Shown piece after piece: positions 40,572 to 50,003 of a stretch of DNA of 64,000 nucleotides. Each line of letters opens with the position of its first letter. Positions within the stretch are counted from its first letter, which is position 1. Under the pieces are notes generated by a model that saw only the letters and a list, made by a program, of their open reading frames with translations, did not search any database and had not been told where the DNA came from. Position numbers and translations under genes: made by a program. The DNA comes from Helicobacter cetorum (GTDB lineage Bacteria > Campylobacterota > Campylobacteria > Campylobacterales > Helicobacteraceae), in assembly GCF_900198405.1 (NCBI RefSeq), contig NZ_FZMR01000009.1, forward strand, positions 1-64,000, written 5' to 3'.

Positions 40572-42719
40572 TCAGCTCTTTTTTTTTAATGCGATTTTAA
40601 AATCTTGTGGGTTAATATCAAATTCACCTAAAAGTTTTTTGATAAAATCTCTAATATTATTTGCATTAAGATTAGTCTCATAAAAAATACCGGTATCTTT
40701 TAATTCTCTAGGTTCTGTATTGATAACATCTTTCTTCAAAGAAAGATACACCCTCTCTCTAGTATAAGTGTAATCAATACTCGCTAAATAATGCAATTTT
40801 TCCTTATCTAAGCTATATAAAATCCCTAAAGTTTTAGCCAACAAGTCTTTGAAACTATCTACATATTCTTGTTGTTCCAAGAAAATAATATACTCAAATT
40901 TTTGCCCCGTCCAATCAAAGTTGTCTTCCAAGGTTAGCCAATCTTTTGCATTAGTTTCTAAAACTTTTTGCAAAACATAAGACTTTTTAACTTGCTTGTA
41001 AGCGAATGTGTCTAAGATTTTTGCCCCCAAGTCTTCTGCACGCTCTAAAATAGCCTCTTTATTCCAAATCTCAATCTTTTGAAAATAAGCGTTCAAACCT
41101 ATGCGTGATTTTTGCTCGTTCAATAAAGTCTCTTTTTTCTTACCAAAACTTTTATCACTCATTTCAGAGTTAGCACTTTTATGGATTATGGTTAAATTCC
41201 CTAGAGTATGCAAGTAGTTTTCATAACAATCCTTATATTCCTCTACGCCCAAATCATTTTTCCATGCTAAATTATCCTTGCGTTGGGGTAAAATATGTTC
41301 TATGCTGTATTTTGCATCATCGCTAAAATCTATCCAATCGTTTTTATTGTGATTTTCTAGCTTAGTAAAAAGATATTTTGTCAAGTCTTTTTGCGAATTA
41401 TACATGTCAAAATTATTTAAAGCCTTTAAAAAGTCTTCTTTGCTAGGCATTCTATCTTTTTTATTTGCTTCATATTGGAGATAATTCACAAGGTAGGTAT
41501 AATAATGCTCGCTTTGATTAGAACACTCTTTTTGCCTCTCTTCAAGTCTCTTTTGCAAGGCAACAAACAATTTTTGCAAAGTGTTGCTCTTAAAATTACA
41601 AATAATTCTCATTAATAAATACAATCTTAAAAATTTTAGGATATTAATTATATCGCTTTCTTCTAGCTCACCCTTATCAAGACATTCAAAGAGATATAAA
41701 AAATAAGCATAAGGCGTGGTTTGATTAGCGATAACAAAAAATCTTAAAAGTTCTGTGATTTCTGCATTATAATCATTCCTAACCCCTAAAAATGACCCAT
41801 AGTATTCAGAATTCCTACGCACTTCTTCTAAAAGTTGCTCTTTACTTTGCAATCTTTCTTTAGAATACCCCTTAAATTCTCTATAAATATTTCTTTTTGC
41901 TACCTTAGGGTTATGCTTAGACACCAAGAAAAGTCTAAAAAATTCCTCGCATTTTAACTCTTCTTTACCTTCGCTATCTTTGGTTGTGGTGTTTTTTTCT
42001 AAAGGTATCCAATATTTTTCATATAAATATTCTTGATTGTTATCTTCAGTAAATAAGAAATTTCTAATCAAATCTGCTTTGCTTAAGGGTTGACCCTTAG
42101 AATTAAGCGATTCAAAAATGAGCTGTGGGTCATCATCTTGTTCTAAAACAATTTCTGCCACCCTTAGCTTATCTAACCCCTCTAAAATATCTAGCAATGA
42201 CCCTTCATAAGCGTTGCATTGTTGCTTTAAAAATCCGTAATTTTTAACGATTTTAGCATTTTTGTCTAATTTGCTAAACTCATCATTAAGCAAATACTCT
42301 AGCTGTGTGTTATCCTTATCTATGGGCTTTAATTTGATTTTAAATTCTTTATCACAATTTGTATTATACAAATAAGCCCTAATATCATTCAACGCCCTAT
42401 TTTCATCATCGCTTTTCTTGGACTTTTTTTCATTCAATAGATCATACAATGCCTTTAAAAAGATATAAATCGTTGTTAAGCGTTGCTGACCATCTATAAT
42501 AACCGCTTCTTCTAACCTAGAACTACTCTCTATAGGTTTATATACAATCGTGCTTAAAAAATGCTCTTTATTCTTGTCAAAAGCACTCATCACATCATCA
42601 AAAAGTTCTTCAGCATTCTTTTTTTCCCAAACATAGTCTCGCTGAAACACTGGAATTTTAAAAATCCGCTTGTTTTTTTCCATCAAATCACGGATAACCT
42701 TAACTTTTAGAACTTTCAT
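40572..42719 (-). CDS. DUF262/DUF1524 (GmrSD-like) nuclease, probable anti-phage defence
   Basis: The protein is 715 residues long in this clone. The N-terminal DUF262 domain contains FKIPVFQRDYVWEKKNAEEL (residues about 20-39) and IIDGQQRLTTIYIFLKAL (about 75-92), the DGQQR motif used for nucleotide binding or hydrolysis. A middle helical region has ADLIRNFLF. The DUF1524 HNH nuclease follows with YSIEHILPQRKDN and LHTLGNLTIIHKSANSEMS (about 465-520). A C-terminal DUF4268-like domain ends FKIALKKKS. Such proteins include type IV restriction enzymes (GmrSD) and SspE-like defence nucleases. The ATG has GGGGGTGAG upstream. A9 at the end and an (AG)8 tract in the 5' region could both vary expression. 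Confidence 0.88.
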   Translation of the reverse strand: MKVLKVKVIRDLMEKNKRIFKIPVFQRDYVWEKKNAEELFDDVMSAFDKNKEHFLSTIVYKPIESSSRLEEAVIIDGQQRLTTIYIFLKALYDLLNEKKSKKSDDENRALNDIRAYLYNTNCDKEFKIKLKPIDKDNTQLEYLLNDEFSKLDKNAKIVKNYGFLKQQCNAYEGSLLDILEGLDKLRVAEIVLEQDDDPQLIFESLNSKGQPLSKADLIRNFLFTEDNNQEYLYEKYWIPLEKNTTTKDSEGKEELKCEEFFRLFLVSKHNPKVAKRNIYREFKGYSKERLQSKEQLLEEVRRNSEYYGSFLGVRNDYNAEITELLRFFVIANQTTPYAYFLYLFECLDKGELEESDIINILKFLRLYLLMRIICNFKSNTLQKLFVALQKRLEERQKECSNQSEHYYTYLVNYLQYEANKKDRMPSKEDFLKALNNFDMYNSQKDLTKYLFTKLENHNKNDWIDFSDDAKYSIEHILPQRKDNLAWKNDLGVEEYKDCYENYLHTLGNLTIIHKSANSEMSDKSFGKKKETLLNEQKSRIGLNAYFQKIEIWNKEAILERAEDLGAKILDTFAYKQVKKSYVLQKVLETNAKDWLTLEDNFDWTGQKFEYIIFLEQQEYVDSFKDLLAKTLGILYSLDKEKLHYLASIDYTYTRERVYLSLKKDVINTEPRELKDTGIFYETNLNANNIRDFIKKLLGEFDINPQDFKIALKKKS
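40579..40587 (-). repeat. A9 (T9 on plus strand) slippage tract in DUF262 gene
   Basis: Nine A on the coding strand occur four codons before the stop of the 715-residue form. A change to ten A opens 139 more codons to 40153 (855 residues in all), ending at a terminator. The arithmetic of the frames is exact. Confidence 0.8.
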
Positions 42720-42775
42720 CTCTCACCCCCATATCCTTTCTAAAATCCCTACAACACCATAAAAAACGCCTTTTA

Positions 42776-42792
42776 CTCTCTCTCTCTCTCTC
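42776..42792 (-). repeat. CT/AG dinucleotide repeat upstream of DUF262 gene
   Basis: This is (CT)8C on the plus strand, 57 bases before the nuclease start. Its flanks (ACTCTC... and ...TCTCGTTAGC) match those of the longer tract at 52492-52516. On the plus strand the codons resemble the Leu-Ser run of a Hop signal peptide, but no gene follows. Confidence 0.75.
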
Positions 42793-43012
42793 GTTAGCAC
42801 AATTTCATTCCTTTATTAATTTTGCTTGATTATATTGAAAATTTAAAAATTTAAAAATAATGAAGAAGTTAAAAAGATTAAAGTTAAAAGATTAAAAAAG
42901 ATGGGGAGCTTACTTAAGCTAATTGATTTAACCCCCCCTACTCTCATATTTTATTAAATCTCTTTTTGCTCTCCACCCTATAATAATAAAAGAATAAAAA
43001 ACATCGCTATTA

Positions 43013-45916
43013 TTAAAACCCATAAGTATAGTTTAAAAACACGCTATAAAGTCGGCGTAATGAAACGCTTGTGCTATCCTTAGAGTAATAATTAGTGTTA
43101 ATCGTAGGGATTTTAACCCCTAATTCAACGCCATGGCTTTGAGATTTTGCCACCTCTACATTCAAGCGAAGACCAAGATTAAATAAAAATTGGAAATTAG
43201 AATTTTTAAAATTAGATTTACCCATTAAAGAATCTAAAGAATTATTGATATTAGAAAGCCAAGTTGTGCCAGCTAGTTGGATACCGCTAAAAGTTCCTAC
43301 ATTCCATTTCGCACACACCTTAGAATTTTTACACCCTAAGCCCCAGCTTTTTGAATTGATAAAATTCCACAAAAAATCGCTCCCCACCCCATAAGTCCAC
43401 ACATCAGAAGCGCTTGATAATAACAACCCTTTGATATAAGTATGGTTATAATCCACAAATCCATAATAACGCATACCGATATTACGCTTTTTAGTAAAGA
43501 ATTGCTTATATCCAATGTTAAAGCCCACGCCATTCATCGCCCCATTAGCAATCCTTGAATTAGATGAAGCCGCTTTTTGTAAAACACTTAAATATTGTCT
43601 GTCTTTAGCTGTAGATTGATAGATTTGTTTTTCTTGATTCACTAAAGCGTTTTTAGTGCTTTGAAGTTCGTTTTGAGCTTTGACTATCAGCGCCTTATCT
43701 GCTTTCACGCTATCTTGCTCTGCTTGCGCTTTATCTTGCAGTTTATCTTGGCTGGCTACTTGCTGGTTAAGATTCTCAAGAAGTTTTCTAGCTTGTTCTT
43801 CGCTAGTTCCTAAAGTGGCTGTTTTTTGGGTTAATTCTTGGTTACTTTGGTTTAATTTTTCATTTTGTTGGGTTAAATTCTCATTGCTTTGGGTTAACTC
43901 TTGGTTTTGTGTGTTGAGTCTGTCAATACTATTGTTTAATTCTTGAGTTTGATTGGCAAGCGTTTCTTGTTGGGTTTGTTGAGCGCTTAATTGGCCGTCT
44001 AATTCATTTTTGGATTGGACTAATTTATTTTGCGTATCTTGTTGGGTGCTTTTTTCTGTGTTGAGTTGCTCTTGTTTAGAACTAATTTCTGTAACCTTTC
44101 CTTTCAAATCGTTGAGAGTTGATTGCGTTTGATTGGTAGCCTCCACAAATTTTTGATACTCATCGCCGGTTAGTTTATCAGTGTAGCTACTCACTGATTT
44201 AAAACTTCTATCGCTACCAAATTGATTGAGATTAAAGGGATTGCCATTCCCCTTACCCCTTGTATCTAAATTAACAATTCCATTCAAATCATTCGCAATT
44301 TGGCTGTTATTTTCATTGATTTTAGTTTGTGTATTAACCATTGCCTCTGCTAATTTTAATAAAGGATTATCATTATCCAAAGGGCTTTGAGCTAATTTAG
44401 CTAACCCTTGTTTAATGTATGGCTCAAGCTGTTGTTGGATTTGACTGCCATTAGTGGTTTTAGAATCATTAAAAAGAATTTGTTGGGCTTGCTCATCAGT
44501 CATGTCACCCTCTTTGGCAACCTTTATCATAAACCCTAGCATTTCAACCCCACCCTTAACAGAATTTAAAGCGATTTGAGCATCATAACCCACTTTATTG
44601 ATAATGTCTGGCAACTTATTTTTAAACTCAGCTTCTGTCATTGAATTAGCTAACTGAGCGTTTTGCATGCTAAAACCATTGGGGCTATCTAATTCTTGTT
44701 GTGTAACATAATCATGTGAAACTAATTGACCATTAACATTTTTCTTTGAGCCATAAGTGGGCGCATAAGCAGCTTGATATTGCAAGGCTGATACCACCAC
44801 ATCTAATACGGTGCTATCTTCATTTAATTGTTTAGAGGTTGCATTGGTTTTATCCATTGGACAATCCCCAGCTGTATTACAAATGTTAAACAATGGCATA
44901 GCAATAGAGCGATTTCCTATGGTCAAAATATTTTCATTATCTTTATTAGTGATAGCATACCCTGCAAAAGGTCCTCCTTTTCTTGTAGACCCAGGAATAA
45001 CAACCTCAGATTTTCTCAAAATATCAATCCCTTTAGTCGTTGAAATAGATGAACCTACTTGACCCATACCAGACCAACCTGTTAAATTACCATTACTCCC
45101 TAAAAAACCAATGAGATTTTGTGCCATAGTTAAGGTCGCTGAGGCAGCGTTTTGAATGGAGTTCTGCCCTTGACCAAAAAATTGTGGTGCCACATTGCTA
45201 AAAATACCCTCAGTGGCCGTAACTAAATTCCCCTTTGTCTCTTGGGCTTGTTGGTTTAGCGTAGTAATTTGAGCGTTCAAATTATCAATAGTGTTTTGAC
45301 TTTGAGCGATATTTTGTTCTTTTTCCGTGATTTGATTTTGTAGTTTTTCAATCTCAGCGTTAAGTTGGTTTAGTGCGGTTTGTTGCTGTTCTTTTGTGGC
45401 TGTTTGAGTTTGAATTAATTTTTCTTGCTCTGCAATTTGTGTTTTTTGGCTTTGGATTTGATTTTCTTGAGCGCTTATGGTTGCCTTTTGGTCTTCTATT
45501 TGAGCGTTAATGCCAGTGATTTGATTTTTTATTGACTCAATTTCTGCTTGCTTATTAGCAATCTCTTTGTTTTGAGAATCAATAGCCGTTTGATACTGAT
45601 TGATTTGATTTTGCAAATCGCTGATATTCTTGTTTTTAGTGTCAATTTCACCTTGTTTAGAACTGATTTGTTGGTCTAAGGCTTGGATTGAATTTTGAAT
45701 ATCTCCCAAGGGTGTTTCTTGGGCTTTAATCCTATTTTCTAATTCTTTGATTTTAGGTTCAGCAAAGCTTTTTAATCCTTTTATTTGTTGCTGACTCTCG
45801 CCGATTTGATACCCTACACTTGCATACCAACCATCTTCTTCAGCATAAAGGTTGTATGCTACTAAAATACTCACTACTCCTATAAATGACTTTAGCTTAA
45901 AATTATTGTTTTTCAC
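43013..45916 (-). CDS. Large Hop-like outer-membrane protein with two long coiled coils
   Basis: This protein has 967 residues from a GTG preceded by AAAGGA. The signal peptide (IGVVSILVAYNLYA) is followed by EEDGWYASVGYQIGESQQQ, the Hop mature start. Residues about 50-230 are a Gln/Asn/Ile-rich coiled coil (QQISSKQGEIDTKNKNIS and similar heptads). Residues about 230-575 are globular with a Cys pair (FNICNTAGDCPMDKT), resembling a BabA/SabA-type head. Residues about 575-795 are a second coiled coil (ELTQSNENLTQQNEKLNQ). The last 170 residues form the barrel (GFNIGYKQFFTKKRNIGMRY to VFLNYTYGF). In known Hop adhesins two helical segments pair to form a stalk; here that stalk would be greatly lengthened. 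An A14 promoter tract suggests switching. Confidence 0.85.
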   Translation of the reverse strand: MKNNNFKLKSFIGVVSILVAYNLYAEEDGWYASVGYQIGESQQQIKGLKSFAEPKIKELENRIKAQETPLGDIQNSIQALDQQISSKQGEIDTKNKNISDLQNQINQYQTAIDSQNKEIANKQAEIESIKNQITGINAQIEDQKATISAQENQIQSQKTQIAEQEKLIQTQTATKEQQQTALNQLNAEIEKLQNQITEKEQNIAQSQNTIDNLNAQITTLNQQAQETKGNLVTATEGIFSNVAPQFFGQGQNSIQNAASATLTMAQNLIGFLGSNGNLTGWSGMGQVGSSISTTKGIDILRKSEVVIPGSTRKGGPFAGYAITNKDNENILTIGNRSIAMPLFNICNTAGDCPMDKTNATSKQLNEDSTVLDVVVSALQYQAAYAPTYGSKKNVNGQLVSHDYVTQQELDSPNGFSMQNAQLANSMTEAEFKNKLPDIINKVGYDAQIALNSVKGGVEMLGFMIKVAKEGDMTDEQAQQILFNDSKTTNGSQIQQQLEPYIKQGLAKLAQSPLDNDNPLLKLAEAMVNTQTKINENNSQIANDLNGIVNLDTRGKGNGNPFNLNQFGSDRSFKSVSSYTDKLTGDEYQKFVEATNQTQSTLNDLKGKVTEISSKQEQLNTEKSTQQDTQNKLVQSKNELDGQLSAQQTQQETLANQTQELNNSIDRLNTQNQELTQSNENLTQQNEKLNQSNQELTQKTATLGTSEEQARKLLENLNQQVASQDKLQDKAQAEQDSVKADKALIVKAQNELQSTKNALVNQEKQIYQSTAKDRQYLSVLQKAASSNSRIANGAMNGVGFNIGYKQFFTKKRNIGMRYYGFVDYNHTYIKGLLLSSASDVWTYGVGSDFLWNFINSKSWGLGCKNSKVCAKWNVGTFSGIQLAGTTWLSNINNSLDSLMGKSNFKNSNFQFLFNLGLRLNVEVAKSQSHGVELGVKIPTINTNYYSKDSTSVSLRRLYSVFLNYTYGF

Positions 45917-45980
45917 TTGTTTATCCTTTGTTTATCATAAAGACAATTATTATACAAGTCATTTTTGTGTTATGAAATCG

Positions 45981-45994
45981 TTTTTTTTTTTTTT
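45981..45994 (-). repeat. A14 (T14 on plus strand) in the promoter of the coiled-coil gene
   Basis: On the coding strand 14 A are followed by CGATTT and, about 26 bases on, by TATAAT. The tract therefore occupies the -35/UP region. In H. pylori sabA and related genes, length changes in a tract placed this way alter transcription stepwise. Confidence 0.75.
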
Positions 45995-46163
45995 GTTTAT
46001 GAACTTTGATGATTTTATGGTTTTATTGTTACTTAAATATACATTTAATGGGAATTTTTAGACAATAATAAGTAATATATAAGTTACTTAAATACTCAAT
46101 TTATATTTATTTAAAATCCATAAAAATAAAAAAGAGATAAAAAAAGATAAGCTAATGAAATGG

Positions 46164-46235
46164 ATACCATAAGTCAATAGAATACAAAGCCATTAGAATG
46201 CACTATTGACTCTTATTGTATTCTTTGAATGGTAT
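46164..46235. repeat. Cluster of three interlocking inverted repeats, possible terminator
   Basis: ATACCAT (46164-46170) pairs with ATGGTAT (46229-46235); AGTCAATAG (46172-46180) pairs with CTATTGACT (46203-46211); GAATACAA (46180-46187) pairs with TTGTATTC (46216-46223). The second and third pairs cross, so they are alternatives or a pseudoknot. The cluster starts about 40 bases past the Hof stop, in the direction of its transcription. Confidence 0.6.
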
Positions 46236-46276
46236 TTTAGTTTTTATTTTATTAATATAAAATATTTAAAGTTTTG

Positions 46277-47653
46277 TTAAAAACTATAGCTCATAGAACT
46301 CATAAAATAACTTCTATTTTGAATAGTTTGAGCAAAATTAGGATTATAGAGCGTATCAAGTGCACCGACCTTGTAGCCTTTATGCATGGTAATTTGATAG
46401 CCATTGAGTTTTAACATTAAATGCACATATTTTTTAATGCTGTATTTGAGTGTAACGCCTAAGCTTTGTGAATCAGCTCGTGGAGAATAAGTCAATTTAC
46501 CGGATAATTCTACAAATAGCTTTTTATAATTTGTCCCCGCAAAAGCGTTAATCGTTACAGAATTGGCATTATAAAAATTCGTATAAGCATCTTCATAAGG
46601 AGTATCATCTTTGGTGTCATAAAAGGGGTCGACAGGTAAACCATTCCAACCTAAATTTGCACTCGCATTCCCAAAGTTTTTATACACACTCCACCCAAAA
46701 TTATATTGGCGAAAATGGATTTTTTGAAACACAAACAAACTCGCTGTATTTTTCCCTACTAAAGAACCCCTATAAACGCTCTTAGCCATATAGTTACTAT
46801 AGATAGGAAACCACGCATAAAAGGTCGTTTGAATGCGCCAATCTGATTTCCAATAAGATTTGGTATCATTGGTAATTTCAAAACCGGGAGCATTGAAATT
46901 CTTAGGATAAAACCATAAAAATGGCATAACTCTAATGTATTTATTTTCATAAGTGAGGTTAATGTTGTGCATACCATAATTAATTTTTCGTTTATAGTTT
47001 ACTGGTGCATAAAAATCTCTAATATATTGCTCATTAGCTAGTCCCCTCCCCCATGTGCTAAACCAATCTATTTTAAAATTTTTCCACTTAAAAAACACTT
47101 CAAAACCTTGATTAAAACCGCTTAAAAACATGGCTTTTGAAGGGTATCGTCCCATCTTAATACCGAAAATATCCTTATACTGATAATCTAAATACAAATT
47201 GTATAGAATATATTTTCTTGAATTTTGCTCCATTTGTTCGCGGTGCCACTTTCCCATATGTTGCATATAATATCCTGCCCAACGCCCCATATAATACCAG
47301 TTTGCTGGCTGAAATCCTTTATTGGGTTGAGCCTCATCTATTAAGGTTTTCGTAGAATCATACGCCATGCCCCCAAGCTCCCCTCCAATACCAAAGCTTA
47401 GTTTATGACTCTCTATGTTTTTAGGCAATAAATTCGCATCAATTTGCAATGACCCTACCACATTCACATAACTTCCGGTAGGGTAAATGCCTTTTTTAGA
47501 ATTGATTACAGATTGATTTAAGGCTATCCTAGAAAAAGACCCTGCTTTCCCACTAATTTTATAACTATACGCATCTAAAACACCCAAGCTTGCAAAAGGC
47601 ATTAAAACTAAAAATTTACTTGAATGCCAAAAAACTTTTTTATGTGATTGCAT
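46277..47653 (-). CDS. Hof-family outer-membrane protein
   Basis: This 458-residue protein of the Helicobacter Hof family (OMP family 2, PF02521-like) has a signal peptide (KFLVLMPFASLGVLDAYS), then KISGKAGSFSRIALNQSVIN, typical of the first strand. Further family-like segments are LSFGIGGELGGMAYDST (residues about 105-121), NWYYMGRWAGYYMQHMGK and GIKMGRYPSKAMFLSGFNQG (about 165-184). The barrel ends NRSYFMSSMSYSF. Hof proteins are thought to act as specific channels; substrate is unknown. The gene is divergent from the AsmA-like gene, with about 205 AT-rich bases between. Confidence 0.88.
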   Translation of the reverse strand: MQSHKKVFWHSSKFLVLMPFASLGVLDAYSYKISGKAGSFSRIALNQSVINSKKGIYPTGSYVNVVGSLQIDANLLPKNIESHKLSFGIGGELGGMAYDSTKTLIDEAQPNKGFQPANWYYMGRWAGYYMQHMGKWHREQMEQNSRKYILYNLYLDYQYKDIFGIKMGRYPSKAMFLSGFNQGFEVFFKWKNFKIDWFSTWGRGLANEQYIRDFYAPVNYKRKINYGMHNINLTYENKYIRVMPFLWFYPKNFNAPGFEITNDTKSYWKSDWRIQTTFYAWFPIYSNYMAKSVYRGSLVGKNTASLFVFQKIHFRQYNFGWSVYKNFGNASANLGWNGLPVDPFYDTKDDTPYEDAYTNFYNANSVTINAFAGTNYKKLFVELSGKLTYSPRADSQSLGVTLKYSIKKYVHLMLKLNGYQITMHKGYKVGALDTLYNPNFAQTIQNRSYFMSSMSYSF

Positions 47654-47858
47654 ACTAATCCCTCTAAAAATATCATTATTATAGAATATTGCAAATTATG
47701 CCAAAACTAAATGACAATGGAGTAATCATTTTAATTTTATTTACAACTTCAATCTTTTATATTTTATGTAAAATATTTTAAAATTATTAAAAAATAGCTG
47801 AAAAATAGATAATATATCGGTTAGTATTTTATTTTGTAATGAAAGGTTTAGATTACTC

Positions 47859-49958
47859 ATGCTGAAAAAATTGTTGCTTACTATTGGCACTCTCTTAGGC
47901 GTTATTGTCTTAGGAGCATATTTTGTGCTTTTTACAGAGAGTGGGAATAAAATTATTGCCTTATTTTTAGAAAAGAAGGTCAATAAAGCTGAACCAACTC
48001 TTAAATTAGACATAGAAAAATTAAGACTGAAGTTTAGCTCTTTAGATTTTGAGGCTCAAGTTAATGATGGCTCTAAAATCAAGCTTAAAGGCGATTTTTC
48101 ACTCTTTAAAAGAAATTTAGATTTCAAATACGATGTAGATATTAAAAACTTGCACCTTTTAAAAGCTTTTGTAAGCTACCCTTTAAATGGAGCGATAGCC
48201 ACTCAAGGCACTATCAAAGGGGATAAAAAAGCGCTTGTTGTTAAAGGCACTACAAATATAGCACAATCTAACACAAGCTATGAGGCGCTTTTAAATGATT
48301 TTAAATTGGCTACTATCGCTTTGAATTTACAAAATGCTAGATTAGAAGACTTGCTTTATTTAGTCAATCAGCCTATTTATGCCAAAGGGCTTTTAGAAAT
48401 TAATACGAATTTAGATGCCCGTAATTTGAGCGACTTAAAAGGGCAAAATGTCCTAGCCATTGAAAAAGGTTCTCTTAATGTGGAGCTTATCAATAAAATA
48501 TATCATCAAAATATCAAAATACCCATTGATTTTTCACTAGAAAGCTTGGCAAGATTAGAGGGCGAACATGCTTTCATTAACACAAATTTTAAAAGCAATG
48601 TTGTTGATATTGATGCTCAAAGGACTGCTTTTAATCTCAAAAACCAAGAATTAACAAGCAACTACAAACTTTCAGTAACTAAACTTGAAGTGCTTAAAAA
48701 TATTATAGGAACTAATTTAAAGGGGTCTTTAGAAATTAAAGGACAAGTTAAGGGTAATTTTAAAGAAACTAACAAGCCTATTCAAACTGATGGCATTATC
48801 AATCTTGCCAATAACTTGCTAGATTATGAGGTGCTTTTAGACAACAATCAAATTAAAAAAATTGGCATTATCTCTAAAAACATGACTTTAGCTAAATTAC
48901 TCGCTGTAGCTAACCAACCCAAATACGCTGATGCCAACATGTCTTTAGAGGCCAATATCAATCATCTTGCCCCCTTACAAGGAGACTTGCAATTAATTAT
49001 GGATAAAGGGCAAGTGAATAACACTCTAGTGAATAAGGACTTCAAACTTAACCTTAAAGATAAAATTACTTTTAATTTCACCAATAGCACTGATTTTAAA
49101 GATAATAAAGCTTTAAGCGACACTAAATTAATGAGTTCTTTAGCTAATTTAGAAGCGTTAAAAAGCGTGTATGATATTTCTAAATTACAATTAAATACAC
49201 CCTATTCTTTAGAAGTGCCAAATTTAGCTAAACTTCAAGGCATTATCAATCAAAAGCTTAAGGGTTCTTTGAGCTTAAATGGTGATGTGGAGCAAAATTC
49301 TAAGCTTTTAAAAGTTACCGGCAAATCTTCTTTGCTCGATGGCAAACTTGATTTTGTGTTTTTAAACAATGATTTAAAAGCTAATCTTTCTCATATTTCT
49401 TTATTAAAAGCCTTAGAAATGCTTGCTTATCCGGGCTTTTTCAATTCTAGTGCTAATGCGAGCCTAAGCTATAATCTTAGCACCCAACAAGGCACTCTAA
49501 ACGCTAATTTGATTAATGGGCAGTTTGTAAAAAGCCAATTTAGCGATTTAATCAATACATTCGCTCAATTTGACATTACCAAAGAGATTTATGAAGATGT
49601 AAAAATCTCTAGTCAAATCAATCAAAAACGCCTTGTTTCTAATATGGATATGAAGAGTCGTTTGACTAATTTAAGCATTAATAAGGGGCTAATAGATTTG
49701 AATAAAAATCAAATTAACATGCTAGTGAACGCTGAAATTTTAAAACTAGCGTTTGGCATTTTTCTTAAAGGTGATTTAAACCACCCCAAAATTGCTCTCA
49801 ATCTCAATGAAATGGCGCGACAAAAAGCCAAGCAAGCCATTCAAAAGGGCTTAAAAGACATTATGAAAGATGATAAGGTTAAAAAAGGTTTGGATAATCT
49901 CATCAAAGATGACAAGCTTAAAGACAAACTCCAACAAGGGCTTAAAGGGCTTTTTTAA
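47859..49958 (+). CDS. AsmA-like membrane-anchored periplasmic protein
   Basis: This is a 699-residue protein with a single N-terminal membrane helix (LLLTIGTLLGVIVLGAYFVL, residues 4-23) and a long, beta-rich periplasmic part. The segment FLEKKVNKAEPTLKLDIEKL, then SLDFEAQVNDGSKIKLKGDF, resembles the chorein/AsmA start, and a recurring pattern of LQG/LKGSLxxxGxV (for example NLKGSLEIKGQVKG, LQGIINQKLKGSLSLNG) suggests tandem repeats. The C-terminus is Lys-rich and amphipathic (KGLKDIMKDDKVKKGLDNL). AsmA-like proteins (TamB, YhdP) carry lipids between membranes; the same role is plausible but not shown. Confidence 0.7.
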   Translation: MLKKLLLTIGTLLGVIVLGAYFVLFTESGNKIIALFLEKKVNKAEPTLKLDIEKLRLKFSSLDFEAQVNDGSKIKLKGDFSLFKRNLDFKYDVDIKNLHLLKAFVSYPLNGAIATQGTIKGDKKALVVKGTTNIAQSNTSYEALLNDFKLATIALNLQNARLEDLLYLVNQPIYAKGLLEINTNLDARNLSDLKGQNVLAIEKGSLNVELINKIYHQNIKIPIDFSLESLARLEGEHAFINTNFKSNVVDIDAQRTAFNLKNQELTSNYKLSVTKLEVLKNIIGTNLKGSLEIKGQVKGNFKETNKPIQTDGIINLANNLLDYEVLLDNNQIKKIGIISKNMTLAKLLAVANQPKYADANMSLEANINHLAPLQGDLQLIMDKGQVNNTLVNKDFKLNLKDKITFNFTNSTDFKDNKALSDTKLMSSLANLEALKSVYDISKLQLNTPYSLEVPNLAKLQGIINQKLKGSLSLNGDVEQNSKLLKVTGKSSLLDGKLDFVFLNNDLKANLSHISLLKALEMLAYPGFFNSSANASLSYNLSTQQGTLNANLINGQFVKSQFSDLINTFAQFDITKEIYEDVKISSQINQKRLVSNMDMKSRLTNLSINKGLIDLNKNQINMLVNAEILKLAFGIFLKGDLNHPKIALNLNEMARQKAKQAIQKGLKDIMKDDKVKKGLDNLIKDDKLKDKLQQGLKGLF

Positions 49959-50003
49959 GGCTCTTTAAGAGTAGGCATAAATTGCTAAAGGCATTTTAAA
50001 CAT

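Larger units (their letters stand above)
45917..46276. other. 360-base intergenic region: promoter, T14 tract, inverted repeats
   Basis: No protein gene is visible. It holds the promoter of the coiled-coil gene (minus-strand TATAAT near 45949-45954), the T14 tract (45981-45994) and a cluster of inverted repeats (46164-46235) just past the end of the Hof gene. Confidence 0.6.

Noticed and set aside
42776-42792. A plus-strand Hop gene beginning with a Leu-Ser phase-variable signal peptide
   Set aside because: No start codon with ribosome-binding site and no barrel-coding frame follow on the plus strand; at most a relic.
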